From: Methylosinus trichosporium OB3b
Lineage (GTDB): Bacteria > Pseudomonadota > Alphaproteobacteria > Rhizobiales > Beijerinckiaceae
DNA length: 64,000 nt
Assembly: GCF_002752655.1 (NCBI RefSeq)
Contig: NZ_CP023737.1
Span: 806,001 to 870,000, forward strand
Direction: 5' to 3'
Position 1 is the stretch's first letter. Each line of letters opens with the position of its first letter. This document shows positions 16,920 through 25,646 of this stretch, one piece after another. A model generated the notes under the pieces. The model did no database searches. It was not told where the DNA came from and worked only from the letters and a program-made list of their open reading frames with translations. Position numbers and translations under genes: made by a program.

Positions 16920-17687
16920 TTACTTGAACGGAAACGTCGTGGTAAATGCGCCAGCGCCAAAAACGACATTGCTCGCCCCGATTGACGCAGCCGTCGCGCC
17001 GCCTATGACGCTCAGCCCCGTCGGACTCGCGTTCACGACGCTATTGGTGAGCGCCACCGTGTTGCCGGCGTTGGTGACCTGCACGCCGAAGGTCGTGTTT
17101 CCATCGATGAGCGTGTTGGCGATCGACGCGATATTGCCGACGCCGTTGCCCTGCACATTGACGCCGCCGTTATTGCGGAGAATCTGCGAATCTTTGATGA
17201 AGATGCGCGCATTGGCCACGCTGCTCACCATGTTCACGCCATTGCCGCTGAAGCGTCGGATCGCGCACCGGTTGATATAGACGAACTGCGCCGCGAGCAC
17301 CTTCACGCCGTCGAGCCCCGTGCCGAGCCCCTCGATGTCGAGCCCCTCCAATACGACAGTGTCGGTCGCGCCGGCGTTGATGACGATGCCATTCGTGCCG
17401 GAGACCAAGACCCCCGCTTCGATGCTGTCGGAGCGGATGGTGATCGACTTGGTGATGGTGACGGCGCCGAAACCGCCAGGGTCGAGCGTGTTGATCTCGC
17501 CGCTTGCCGCCGTCTTCGAGATCGCGCCGGCGAAGGTCTTGCACGGCGCCGTGCGGCTGCAGGGATTGGCGTCGTCGCCCACCCCGGACACCCAGGTGCG
17601 CGACGCCTGCGCGTGCGCCGCCGGCGCGGCGATGACGAGCGTCGTAGCGACCAAGAGAAGGATATGCAAGAAATGACGGTATGACAT
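16920..17687 (-). CDS. Secreted right-handed parallel beta-helix protein
   Basis: 255 residues from an ATG at 17687 with a strong GGAGGAG site; a longer reading adds 21 unlikely residues. Signal peptide MSYRHFLHILLLVATTLVIA, cleavage near AAHAQA. After WVSGVGDDANPCSRTAPCKTFAGAI the protein is a run of short beta-helix coils rich in Asn, Val and Ile (DTVVLEGLDIEGLG, ARIFIKDSQILRNNG, NIASIANTLIDGNTT). Such folds occur in surface adhesins and polysaccharide-acting proteins; no catalytic residues were identified. Bracketed by repeat C copies. Confidence 0.85.
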   Translation of the reverse strand: MSYRHFLHILLLVATTLVIAAPAAHAQASRTWVSGVGDDANPCSRTAPCKTFAGAISKTAASGEINTLDPGGFGAVTITKSITIRSDSIEAGVLVSGTNGIVINAGATDTVVLEGLDIEGLGTGLDGVKVLAAQFVYINRCAIRRFSGNGVNMVSSVANARIFIKDSQILRNNGGVNVQGNGVGNIASIANTLIDGNTTFGVQVTNAGNTVALTNSVVNASPTGLSVIGGATAASIGASNVVFGAGAFTTTFPFK

Positions 17688-18030
17688 GATGACTCCTCCC
17701 GAAGCGTAAGCAAAAACAGCGGAACTCTTTTGGACAGCACAATTTGTCATGATCTCGCGCCTGCTGTAAAGGTCTAGCAGCCTGATTTAACCGATTCGAT
17801 AGGCTCGCTCTCGAGGCCCCTCAATTTCGATGAAGCTGACTGGTAGAGCGCATTCTGTTCGATCGAAGGATTCCGTTCCATCGGAACGCGTTCTAGCCTT
17901 CGAGCGCTCCGGCGACGGTCGGCGCCGGCGACCTCGGTCGCAGCGACGAGGACGGCGCGCCCATTGCGGAGGCGAGCGCCTTCGGATAGGTCATCGACAG
18001 ATTCGACAGCCCCTCATGAGAAGAGCCGCC
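17688..18030. other. 343-bp spacer upstream of ilvD
   Basis: Holds the start region of the beta-helix gene, repeat C copy 2 (17844-17895) and the ilvD leader. No coding sequence is supported. No leader-peptide attenuator with clustered Ile, Val or Leu codons was seen. Confidence 0.4.
17844..17895. repeat. Repeat C, copy 2 (imperfect palindrome)
   Basis: TAGAGCGCATTCTGTTCGA at the left is roughly mirrored by TCGGAACGCGTTCTA at the right. The right half is the inverse of copy 1 at 16820-16847. Confidence 0.5.
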
Positions 18031-19875
18031 ATGCCGTCGTTCCGCTCCCGCACCACCACCCATGGACGCAATATGGCCGGCGCGCGCGGCCTTTGGCGCG
18101 CGACGGGGATGAAGGACGAGGACTTCGGCAAGCCGATCATCGCCATCGCCAATTCCTTCACGCAATTCGTGCCGGGCCATGTGCACCTCAAAGATCTCGG
18201 CCAGCTGGTCGCGCGCGAGATCGAGAAGGCGGGCGGCGTCGCCAAGGAGTTCGACACCATAGCGATCGACGACGGCATCGCCATGGGCCATGACGGCATG
18301 CTCTATTCGCTGCCTTCGCGCGAGATCATCGCCGACAGCGTCGAATATATGTGCAACGCCCATTGCGCCGACGCTCTCGTCTGCATCTCGAATTGTGACA
18401 AGATCACCCCCGGCATGCTGATGGCCGCGTTGCGGCTGAACATCCCCACCGTCTTCGTCTCCGGCGGGCCGATGGAGGCCGGCAAGGTCGTGCTCGCGGG
18501 CCAGGCCCATGCGCTCGATCTCGTCGACGCCATGGTCGCGGCCGGCGACGACAAGGTGAGCGACAGCGACGTCGCCGCCATCGAGCGCTCGGCCTGCCCG
18601 ACCTGCGGCTCCTGCTCGGGCATGTTCACCGCCAATTCGATGAACTGCCTCGCCGAGGCGCTCGGCCTCGCTCTGCCCGGCAATGGCACCACTCTGGCGA
18701 CCCACGCCGATCGCGAGCGCCTGTTCGTCGAGGCCGGCCATCTCATCGTCGATCTCGCGCGCCGCTGGTACGAGCAGGATGACGCGCGCGCGCTGCCGCG
18801 CTCCATCGCGACTTTCGAGGCGTTCGAGAATGCGATGATGCTCGACATCGCCATGGGCGGCTCGACCAACACCGTTCTGCATATTCTCGCCGCCGCCTAT
18901 GAGGCCGAGGTCCCCTTCACAATGGCCGACATCGACCGTCTGTCGCGGCGCGTGCCGGTGCTGTGCAAGGTGGCGCCCTCCCGGCCGGACGTGCATCTCG
19001 AGGATGTGCATCGCGCCGGCGGCATCTACGCCATTCTCGGCGAGCTTTTCCGCGCCGGCCTGCTGCACGCCGATCTGCCGACGGTCCATTCCGCCACTCT
19101 CGGCGAGGCGCTGGCGCGCTGGGACGTGCGCGTCTCCAACAGCGAGAGCGTCGCGACCTTCTATCGCGCCGCGCCCGGCGGCGTGCCGACGCAGGTCGCC
19201 TTCAGCCAGAACCGCCGCTTCGACGCGCTCGATCTCGACCGCGAGGCCGGCGTCGTGCGCGAGGCGGCGCACGCCTTCTCCAAGGACGGCGGCCTCGCCG
19301 TGCTGACCGGAAATCTGGCGCAGGACGGCTGCATCGTGAAGACAGCGGGCGTCGACGCTTCCATCCTGACCTTCTCCGGTCCGGCCCGCGTGTTCGAGAG
19401 CCAGGACGCGGCGGTCGACGCCATTCTCGGCAATAAAATCGTCGCCGGCGATGTGGTGGTGATCCGCTATGAGGGGCCGCGCGGCGGGCCGGGCATGCAG
19501 GAAATGCTCTATCCTACGAGCTATCTGAAGTCGAAAGGTCTCGGCAAAGCCTGCGCGCTGATCACCGACGGCCGCTTCTCCGGCGGCACCTCGGGCCTCT
19601 CCATCGGCCATGTCTCGCCGGAGGCGGCCGAGGGCGGGCTGATCGGCCTGGTGCAGGAAGGCGACTCTATCGAGATCGACATCCCCGCGCGCTCGATCCG
19701 CCTCGCCGTCTCCGACGAGGAGGTCGCCCGCCGCCGCGCCGCCGAGGAGGCGCGCGGCAAGGACGCCTGGAAGCCCGCCGCCCGCGCCCGCAAAATCTCG
19801 AAAGCGCTGCGCGCCTACGCCGCAATGACGACGAGCGCCGCCCGCGGCGCCGTGCGCGAGGTCCCCGAGTCATAA
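18031..19875 (+). CDS. ilvD: Dihydroxy-acid dehydratase
   Basis: Dehydrates 2,3-dihydroxy acids to the 2-keto precursors of valine, leucine and isoleucine; cytoplasmic Fe-S enzyme. 614 residues from ATG 18031 ([20 protein letters not shown]), close to the usual 610-620. Cluster ligands are in [10 protein letters not shown] and [18 protein letters not shown]. The C-terminal signature [17 protein letters not shown] is present. An ATG at 18016 gives five more residues. It is a single gene followed by a family A repeat. Confidence 0.95.
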   Translation: MPSFRSRTTTHGRNMAGARGLWRATGMKDEDFGKPIIAIANSFTQFVPGHVHLKDLGQLVAREIEKAGGVAKEFDTIAIDDGIAMGHDGMLYSLPSREIIADSVEYMCNAHCADALVCISNCDKITPGMLMAALRLNIPTVFVSGGPMEAGKVVLAGQAHALDLVDAMVAAGDDKVSDSDVAAIERSACPTCGSCSGMFTANSMNCLAEALGLALPGNGTTLATHADRERLFVEAGHLIVDLARRWYEQDDARALPRSIATFEAFENAMMLDIAMGGSTNTVLHILAAAYEAEVPFTMADIDRLSRRVPVLCKVAPSRPDVHLEDVHRAGGIYAILGELFRAGLLHADLPTVHSATLGEALARWDVRVSNSESVATFYRAAPGGVPTQVAFSQNRRFDALDLDREAGVVREAAHAFSKDGGLAVLTGNLAQDGCIVKTAGVDASILTFSGPARVFESQDAAVDAILGNKIVAGDVVVIRYEGPRGGPGMQEMLYPTSYLKSKGLGKACALITDGRFSGGTSGLSIGHVSPEAAEGGLIGLVQEGDSIEIDIPARSIRLAVSDEEVARRRAAEEARGKDAWKPAARARKISKALRAYAAMTTSAARGAVREVPES

Positions 19876-19880
19876 GCCGC

Positions 19881-19940
19881 CGTCATTGCGAGCGAAGCGA
19901 AGCAATCCAGAGACGCGGGGCGGACTCTGGATTGCTTATC
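19881..19940. repeat. Family A palindromic repeat
   Basis: GTCATTGCGAGCGAAGCGAA, GCAATCCAGAG on the left and CTCTGGATTGCTT on the right form the arms. It lies between the convergent ends of ilvD and mcd, where a transcribed hairpin could work as a terminator on both strands. Confidence 0.75.
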
Positions 19941-19967
19941 CCGTAACGGTCCTGGTGACGTCGCCGC

Positions 19968-21020
19968 TCAGCGCGGCAGCACGGCCCAATAATCGAGATC
20001 GAGCAGCACCGCCGGATGCGGCTTGCCCTCGGCGGTCGTGAGCGGGAAATCAGCCGGCGGATGATCCTTGGTGGCGACGAGGCGCAGACGCAGCGCGCCA
20101 ATGTCCGAGCGGCCCGGAATCTCCGCCTTGTCCAGCACCTCCGACCACGCGAACACGGTGCCGCCGGCGAACAGCGGATTGACATGCCGCCCGCCATTGA
20201 CCGCCGCGATGTGGAAGGCGTTCTCGAGCCCATTGAACGACAGCGCGCGAGCCAGCGAGATCACATGGCCGCCATAGATGATGCGCTTTCCGAACCGGCC
20301 CTGCGCCTCGTAATATTGATTGAAATGCACCTTGGAGTTGTTCTGGTAGAGGCGCGTCGCGACCTGATGCTCGGCCTCCTCCACGGTCATGCCGTCGATA
20401 TGGTCGATCTTCTCGCCGACCTCATAGTCGTCCCAGAAATAGGGCGAGCCGGCCAGATCCTTGTCATAGGCGGCGACATCGATCGAAGGAACCGCCTTGC
20501 CGAGATCGGCCGGCGCGACGCTCTTGGGCAGGCTCGGCACGACCTCCGGCCCGACCGGCGCGTCCTTGTCGCGCTTCTTCACCATCACCCAGCGGGCGTA
20601 GTCGAGAACGGTCTCGCCATGCTGATTCTTGCCGGTCGAGCGCACATAGACGACGCCGGTCTCCTTGTTGGAGTTCTCCTTGAGGCCGATCACCTCGGAG
20701 GTCGCCGTCAGCGTATCGCCCGGATAGACCGGCGCCAAAAATTTGAAATCGGCGTAGCCGAGATTGGCGATGGCGTTCAGCGACACGTCCGGCACGGTCT
20801 TGCCGAGCACGAAATGGAAGACGAGAATGTCGTCGATCGGCGCCTCGCGATAGCCGATGGCCTTGGCGAAAGCAGCAGACGACTGCACGGCGAAGCGCGG
20901 CAGATAGAGCGCCGTGTAGAGCGCGACGTCGCCCGATGTCACCGTGCGCGGGGCGGCGTGACGGATCACCTGGCCCAGCGAGAAATCCTCGAAGAAGTTT
21001 CCGACCTTCGACTTGCTCAT
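19968..21020 (-). CDS. mcd: Mesaconyl-CoA hydratase (MaoC-like)
   Basis: Converts mesaconyl-CoA to beta-methylmalyl-CoA in the ethylmalonyl-CoA pathway, which regenerates glyoxylate in serine-cycle methylotrophs lacking isocitrate lyase. 350 residues contain two hot-dog domains: residues 1-165 (FFEDFSLGQVIRHAAPRTVT, FKFLAPVYPGDTL) and 185-350 (PYFWDDYEVGEKIDHIDGMT, RIIYGGHVISLARALSFNGL). The overall pattern is that of methylotroph and Rhodobacter mesaconyl-CoA hydratases, not short MaoC enoyl hydratases. It is preceded on the same strand by the DUF167/YggT pair. Confidence 0.88.
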   Translation of the reverse strand: MSKSKVGNFFEDFSLGQVIRHAAPRTVTSGDVALYTALYLPRFAVQSSAAFAKAIGYREAPIDDILVFHFVLGKTVPDVSLNAIANLGYADFKFLAPVYPGDTLTATSEVIGLKENSNKETGVVYVRSTGKNQHGETVLDYARWVMVKKRDKDAPVGPEVVPSLPKSVAPADLGKAVPSIDVAAYDKDLAGSPYFWDDYEVGEKIDHIDGMTVEEAEHQVATRLYQNNSKVHFNQYYEAQGRFGKRIIYGGHVISLARALSFNGLENAFHIAAVNGGRHVNPLFAGGTVFAWSEVLDKAEIPGRSDIGALRLRLVATKDHPPADFPLTTAEGKPHPAVLLDLDYWAVLPR

Positions 21021-21023
21021 GCC

Positions 21024-21353
21024 TCAACCATCGTTTGACGCGCAGGACTTCTCCAGCGCCGCGACCAGGGAAGCGGGATCTCCCGCGATGAACAGCTTTT
21101 TCAGCCGCGCCGTATGGCCGGCGGCGATCTGCACCGATCGCTTCGGCGCGCCCAGCGCCTGCGCGATCAGCGCGACCAGCGCCTCATTGGCGCGCCCGTC
21201 CTCCGGCGCCGCCCGCACCCTGGCCTTCAGCACAGCGCGGCCATCGGCGAGCGTCTCGACCCCGGAAAGCGCGTCACGCCCGCCCTTGGGCGTGAGGCGG
21301 ACCCAGAGGACGACCCCCTCCGCTTCGACGCTCCAGGCTTTCGAATCGCCCAT
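21024..21353 (-). CDS. DUF167/YggU family protein
   Basis: 109 residues with the family core VRLTPKGGRDALSG, LKARVRAAPEDGRANEALVALIAQ and RSVQIAAGHTARLKKLFI. A small cytoplasmic protein of unknown function. It usually sits beside YggT, as here: its start is one base after the YggT stop. It also ends 3 bases before the mcd start, suggesting one transcript yggT-DUF167-mcd. Confidence 0.9.
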   Translation of the reverse strand: MGDSKAWSVEAEGVVLWVRLTPKGGRDALSGVETLADGRAVLKARVRAAPEDGRANEALVALIAQALGAPKRSVQIAAGHTARLKKLFIAGDPASLVAALEKSCASNDG

Positions 21354-21354
21354 A

Positions 21355-21642
21355 TCACCCCGAGATGAGCGCGCCGGCGATCAGATTGCGCAGAAACTGC
21401 AACGCCAGCAGCAGGATGATCGGCGAAATATCCATTCCGCCGAGGCTGGGCAGGACATTGCGGATCGGCCGCAGCACCGGCTCGGTCAGCGCGTTGAGCG
21501 CGTTCCACAGCGAATAGACGACCTGGGAACGCGTGTTCACCACGTCGAAAGCGATGAGCCAGGACATGATCGCCATGGCGATGACCACCCACCAATAGAG
21601 ATCGATGATCGTGAAGAGGAGATTGACCACGGCAAATTGCAT
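21355..21642 (-). CDS. YggT family inner-membrane protein
   Basis: 95 residues from ATG 21642 (MQFAVVNLLFTIIDLYWWVV). Two membrane helices, about residues 5-30 (FTIIDLYWWVVIAMAIMSWL) and 70-92 (ISPIILLLALQFLRNLIAGA), flank the family motif LTEPVLRPIRNVLP. YggT proteins are linked to osmotic stress and, in some bacteria, to cell division or secretion; the role here is unknown. Probable first gene of the yggT-DUF167-mcd set. Confidence 0.9.
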   Translation of the reverse strand: MQFAVVNLLFTIIDLYWWVVIAMAIMSWLIAFDVVNTRSQVVYSLWNALNALTEPVLRPIRNVLPSLGGMDISPIILLLALQFLRNLIAGALISG

Positions 21643-21822
21643 GTGACGTCGTTCCACCGATCGAGTTGGCGAATGTCTAACCTCCCTGCCCCGCCGCCGC
21701 AATCCCCGGGATGCGTGGCGGGCGGCGCCGCCGGTCGCGGTCTCGCCGCTCTCCGTCGCCCGGCGCTGGCGTTCGCCCCCAGCCTGTCCTAATCTTTTAG
21801 AAAATCTCAGCGGAGCGGCCGG

Positions 21823-22575
21823 ATGGAGCAGAACGCCGACATAACCGCCGCCGTGCTCGTCATCGGCGACGAAATCCTCTCTGGCCGCACCCAGGACCAG
21901 AACTCCACCTATATCGCCCGCTACCTCGCCGAGATCGGCGTCGATCTGCGTGAGGTCCGCGTCGTGCCGGACATCGAGGCGGAGATCGTCGCCGCGCTCG
22001 ACGCGCTGCGGCGCCGCTACACCTATGTCTTCACCACCGGCGGCATTGGCCCGACGCATGACGACATCACCGCCGACGCGGTCGCCAAAGCCTTCGGCGT
22101 CGCCATCGGCGAGGACGAGCGCGCCCTCGCCATGCTGCTGGAGCGCATCCCGCTGGAGCAGCTCAACCCCGCCCGCCGACGCATGGCGCGCATTCCCGCC
22201 GGGGCGACGCTGATCGAGAACGCCATCTCCAAGGCCCCCGGCTTCATGATCGGCAATGTCGTGGTGATGGCCGGCGTGCCGGTCATCATGCAGGCGATGC
22301 TGGACGCGGCGGCCGTGCATATCGTCAAAGGCGCGAAGGTGATGGTGGCGACAATCGACGCCCACGACATACCCGAGGGGCGCTACGCCGCCGATCTCGA
22401 GGCGATCGCCAAGGCGCACGAAAAAGTAACCGTGGGGTCCTACCCCTCCTTCTCCAGCGCCGGCGTGCGCAATCAGATCGTGCTGCGCAGCCGCGACGCG
22501 AACGAGCTCGAAAAAGCGACGCAGGAAGCGCGCGCGCTGATCGCGCGCCTTCACGGCGAGCGAACGCTGATCTGA
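21823..22575 (+). CDS. CinA-like molybdopterin-binding domain protein
   Basis: 250 residues. The MoCF/CinA N-terminal domain is shown by AAVLVIGDEILSGRTQDQNS and TTGGIGPTHDDITADAVAKA. The amidase (PncC) domain of full-length CinA is absent, as in the common short alphaproteobacterial form. CinA domains act as ADP-ribose pyrophosphatases in NAD recycling; whether this one does is not shown. It is 6 bp upstream of gpt and probably cotranscribed. Confidence 0.87.
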   Translation: MEQNADITAAVLVIGDEILSGRTQDQNSTYIARYLAEIGVDLREVRVVPDIEAEIVAALDALRRRYTYVFTTGGIGPTHDDITADAVAKAFGVAIGEDERALAMLLERIPLEQLNPARRRMARIPAGATLIENAISKAPGFMIGNVVVMAGVPVIMQAMLDAAAVHIVKGAKVMVATIDAHDIPEGRYAADLEAIAKAHEKVTVGSYPSFSSAGVRNQIVLRSRDANELEKATQEARALIARLHGERTLI

Positions 22576-22581
22576 GGACGC

Positions 22582-23076
22582 ATGACGCCGACCGACCAAA
22601 AAGCCTTTCCCGTTTCCTGGGACGCCTTCCACCGCGATGCGCGCGCGCTCGCCTGGCGCCTGTCCTCGATCGGCGGCTTTTCCGCGATCGTCGCCGTGAC
22701 GCGCGGCGGGCTGGTGCCGGCCGGCGTCGTCGCGCGCGAACTCGGCATCCGCGTCATCGATACGATCTGCGTCGCCAGCTATCACGAGGAGAATCAGCGC
22801 GGCGACGTCGTCGTGCTGAAGCCCTTGTCGGAGACGATCCTCGCGCGTCCCAGCGAGGAGGTGTTGGTCATCGACGATCTCGTCGATACCGGCGCCACCG
22901 CCAAAGTGGTGCGTGCGCTGCTGCCCAAGGCCCATTTCGCCACCGTCTACGCCAAGCCGCAGGGTCGGCCGATGGTCGACACCTTCGTCACCGAGGTGTC
23001 GCAGGACACCTGGATCTTCTTCCCCTGGGACACCGGCCTGTCATTTCAGGCGCCGATTTCCGCGCACGGCGCCTGA
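22582..23076 (+). CDS. gpt: Xanthine phosphoribosyltransferase
   Basis: Purine salvage: joins PRPP to xanthine, guanine or hypoxanthine. 164 residues with [20 protein letters not shown] and the PRPP-binding loop [16 protein letters not shown]. The ending WIFFPWDTG is typical of Gpt. ATG at 22582 is 6 bp after the CinA-like stop. Membrane-associated in E. coli, otherwise cytoplasmic. A family A repeat follows. Confidence 0.92.
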   Translation: MTPTDQKAFPVSWDAFHRDARALAWRLSSIGGFSAIVAVTRGGLVPAGVVARELGIRVIDTICVASYHEENQRGDVVVLKPLSETILARPSEEVLVIDDLVDTGATAKVVRALLPKAHFATVYAKPQGRPMVDTFVTEVSQDTWIFFPWDTGLSFQAPISAHGA

Positions 23077-23110
23077 GCGGCGAGCGCTGCCCCGCAACGA
23101 CTGGGGCGGC

Positions 23111-23192
23111 GTCATTGCGAGGAGCAAAGCGACGAAGCAACCCTGGGGCCGCCCCGCGGCTCTGGATTGCTTCGCTGCGCTCGCAATGACGG
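23111..23192. repeat. Family A palindromic repeat, full copy
   Basis: Left arm GTCATTGCGAGGAGC and right arm GCTCGCAATGAC enclose GCAACCCTGGGGCCGCCCCG and CGGCTCTGGATTGCTTCGCT. It lies between the convergent ends of gpt and ygiQ and closely resembles the copy at 56808. Confidence 0.8.
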
Positions 23193-23255
23193 ACCCAGCT
23201 TCCGTTGAGTTCACATCAAGATAGGAATAACTTTCCATTATTTGACGCAATAGGA

Positions 23256-25289
23256 CTACCCCACGCCCTTGGTCAGAAAGTGTCGCCCTGTCTGCGCGCG
23301 CCCGATCGGCTGGACACGCCGCCCCTCGCCCGTCACGCCCTTGGGCTGCCAGCCCGGCACCAGCTGATGCTTGCCCGGGCCGATCAGATCGGCGCGGCCC
23401 ATCGCCTTCAGCGCCTCGCGCAACATCGGCCAATTCTCGGGATCGTGATAGCGCAGAAAGGCCTTGTGCAGCCGGCGCTGCCGCAACCCCTTCACCGCCT
23501 CGACGCGCTCGGACGCGCCGCGCCGCACCGGCTTCAGAGGATCGAAGCCCGAATGATACATGGCCGTCGACAGCGCCATCGGCGAAGGCAGGAAGGTCTG
23601 CACCTGATCGGCGCGATATTTGTTGCGCTTCAGCCACAGCGCCAGATTCATCATATCCTCGTCGGTCGTGCCCGGATGCGCGGCGATGAAATAGGGAATG
23701 AGGTAATATTCCTTCTTGGCCGCCCGCGCCGCCGCATCGAATAATTGCTTGAACCGATCATAGGAGCCGATGCCCGGCTTCATCATCTTCGATAGCGGCC
23801 CCTCTTCCGTATGCTCGGGCGCGATCTTCAGATAGCCGCCGACATGGTGCTCGACGAGCTCGCGAATATAGGCCGGGCTCTTGACCGCGAGATCATAGCG
23901 CACGCCCGAGGCCACCATCACCTTCTTGAGGCCGGGGAGCGCGCGCGCCTTGCGATAGAGCTGGATCAACGGATCATGGTTCGTGTCGAGATTCTTGCAG
24001 ACATCCGGATAGACGCAGGACGGCCGCCGGCACAGAGCCTCCGTCTCTTTGTCGCGGCAGGCGAGGCGATACATATTCGCCGTCGGCCCGCCGATGTCTG
24101 AGATGATGCCGGTGAACCCTTCCGTCTTGTCGCGGATGATCTCGATCTCGCGCAGGATCGACTCTTCCGAGCGCGATTGGATGATGCGGCCCTCATGCTC
24201 GGTGATCGAGCAGAAGGAGCAGCCGCCGAAGCAGCCGCGCATGATCGTCACCGAATGGCGGATCATCTCCCAGGCCGGAATCTTCGCGCCCTCATAGGAG
24301 GGATGCGGCGCGCGCGCGAAGGGCAGATCATAGACGCCGTCCATCTCCGCCATGGTCAGCGGAATGGGCGGCGCGGTGAGCCAGAGGTCCTTGTCGCCGT
24401 GGCGCTGCGTCAGCGGGCGGGCGTTGCCGGGATTGCTCTCCTTGTGCAGCACCCGCGACACGCGCGCGTAGGCTTCCGCATCGCGCGAGACTTGCTCGTA
24501 AGCCGGCAGACGAATGACGACATCGCCCGGCGCCCGTGTGCGTCCTTCGTCCGGACTGTCCAGATCTTCGGCCGAGGCTTCGGTCCAGCCTTCCGGCGTC
24601 GCGTCGCGCAGCAGAGCGAGGCCGCGAATGTCGGAAAAATCCTGCGCGAGCCCGCGCTTGGCGATCCGATGCGCGACCTCGACCAACGCGCGCTCGGCGT
24701 TGCCATAGAGCAAGAGATCGGCCTTGGCGTCGAGCAGGATGGAGCGCCGCACCTTATCCGACCAATAATCATAATGGGCGATGCGGCGCAGCGACGCCTC
24801 GATCCCGCCGAGCACGACGGGCGCCTCGGGAAACGCCTCGCGGCAGCGCTGCGCATAGACGATGACGGCGCGGTCCGGACGCCGTCCGCCCTCGCCGCCG
24901 GGCGTGTAGGAATCATTGTGGCGCAGGCGACGGTCCGACGTGTAGCGGTTGACCATCGAATCCATATTGCCGCTGGTGACGCCGAAGAAGAGATTGGGTT
25001 TTCCCAGCGCCTTGAAAGCGGAGGCGTCGCGCCAATCCGGCTGCGCGATGATGCCGACGCGAAAGCCCTGCGCCTCCAGCAGCCGGCCGACGATCGCCAT
25101 GCCGAAGCTCGGATGGTCGATATAGGCGTCGCCGGTGACGAGGATCACATCGCAGGAATCCCAGCCGAGCGCCTCCATCTCCGCCCGCGACATGGGCAGA
25201 AAAGGCGCGACGCCGAACCGGTGAGCCCAATACTTCCGATAGGAAAACAGAGGCTTGGCGTCTTGATGAGGAGCGAGCGAGGAGGCCAT
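23256..25289 (-). CDS. ygiQ: YgiQ-type radical SAM protein
   Basis: 677 residues. An N-terminal cobalamin-binding-like part (about 1-290; [20 protein letters not shown]) is followed by the radical SAM core with [18 protein letters not shown], whose three Cys bind [4Fe-4S]. The C-terminal DUF3362-like extension ([14 protein letters not shown]) ends the protein. Related YgiQ proteins are conserved and of uncertain substrate; some data link YgiQ to tRNA or metabolite modification but none can be assigned here. Length is normal (about 650-740). Confidence 0.92.
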   Translation of the reverse strand: MASSLAPHQDAKPLFSYRKYWAHRFGVAPFLPMSRAEMEALGWDSCDVILVTGDAYIDHPSFGMAIVGRLLEAQGFRVGIIAQPDWRDASAFKALGKPNLFFGVTSGNMDSMVNRYTSDRRLRHNDSYTPGGEGGRRPDRAVIVYAQRCREAFPEAPVVLGGIEASLRRIAHYDYWSDKVRRSILLDAKADLLLYGNAERALVEVAHRIAKRGLAQDFSDIRGLALLRDATPEGWTEASAEDLDSPDEGRTRAPGDVVIRLPAYEQVSRDAEAYARVSRVLHKESNPGNARPLTQRHGDKDLWLTAPPIPLTMAEMDGVYDLPFARAPHPSYEGAKIPAWEMIRHSVTIMRGCFGGCSFCSITEHEGRIIQSRSEESILREIEIIRDKTEGFTGIISDIGGPTANMYRLACRDKETEALCRRPSCVYPDVCKNLDTNHDPLIQLYRKARALPGLKKVMVASGVRYDLAVKSPAYIRELVEHHVGGYLKIAPEHTEEGPLSKMMKPGIGSYDRFKQLFDAAARAAKKEYYLIPYFIAAHPGTTDEDMMNLALWLKRNKYRADQVQTFLPSPMALSTAMYHSGFDPLKPVRRGASERVEAVKGLRQRRLHKAFLRYHDPENWPMLREALKAMGRADLIGPGKHQLVPGWQPKGVTGEGRRVQPIGRAQTGRHFLTKGVG

Positions 25290-25646
25290 GGCGGTACTAG
25301 GCGAGTTTTTCGTCCGGCGTCAATCGCCGAGATCGGCAATCGATTGACGATCGGCGACGCCTGGTCGCGAGCGACATCCTGGGAGATGCCGGCCTTTGCG
25401 GCTCTCGGGAGCTTATTTCCGGTCGAGCCCGGCAAAAAAAAGCGAGCGCCACGCAAGGTCGCCCGACTATCAATTCAGCCGCCGAAACCACGGCGCGCTC
25501 GCCGCGCCCCGCGTCGGCGCGTCTCTTGGCTTTTTGCGGGAGCGGTCGCCATGGCGCGGCGAGCGTCAACGCCGATGCGAGGCGTCGGCTTTCTCGAAAA
25601 CACAGGCGACAGCCCCTCTTTGGATCGAGATCCGAGAATTGCTTCG
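25290..25646. other. 357-bp spacer between ygiQ and the membrane protein
   Basis: No coding region is well supported. The reading frame of the next gene stays open through it, with a possible ATG at 25551, but the encoded stretch is Arg/Pro-rich and unlike a protein. A run of eight A (25434-25441) is the only local oddity. Confidence 0.35.
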
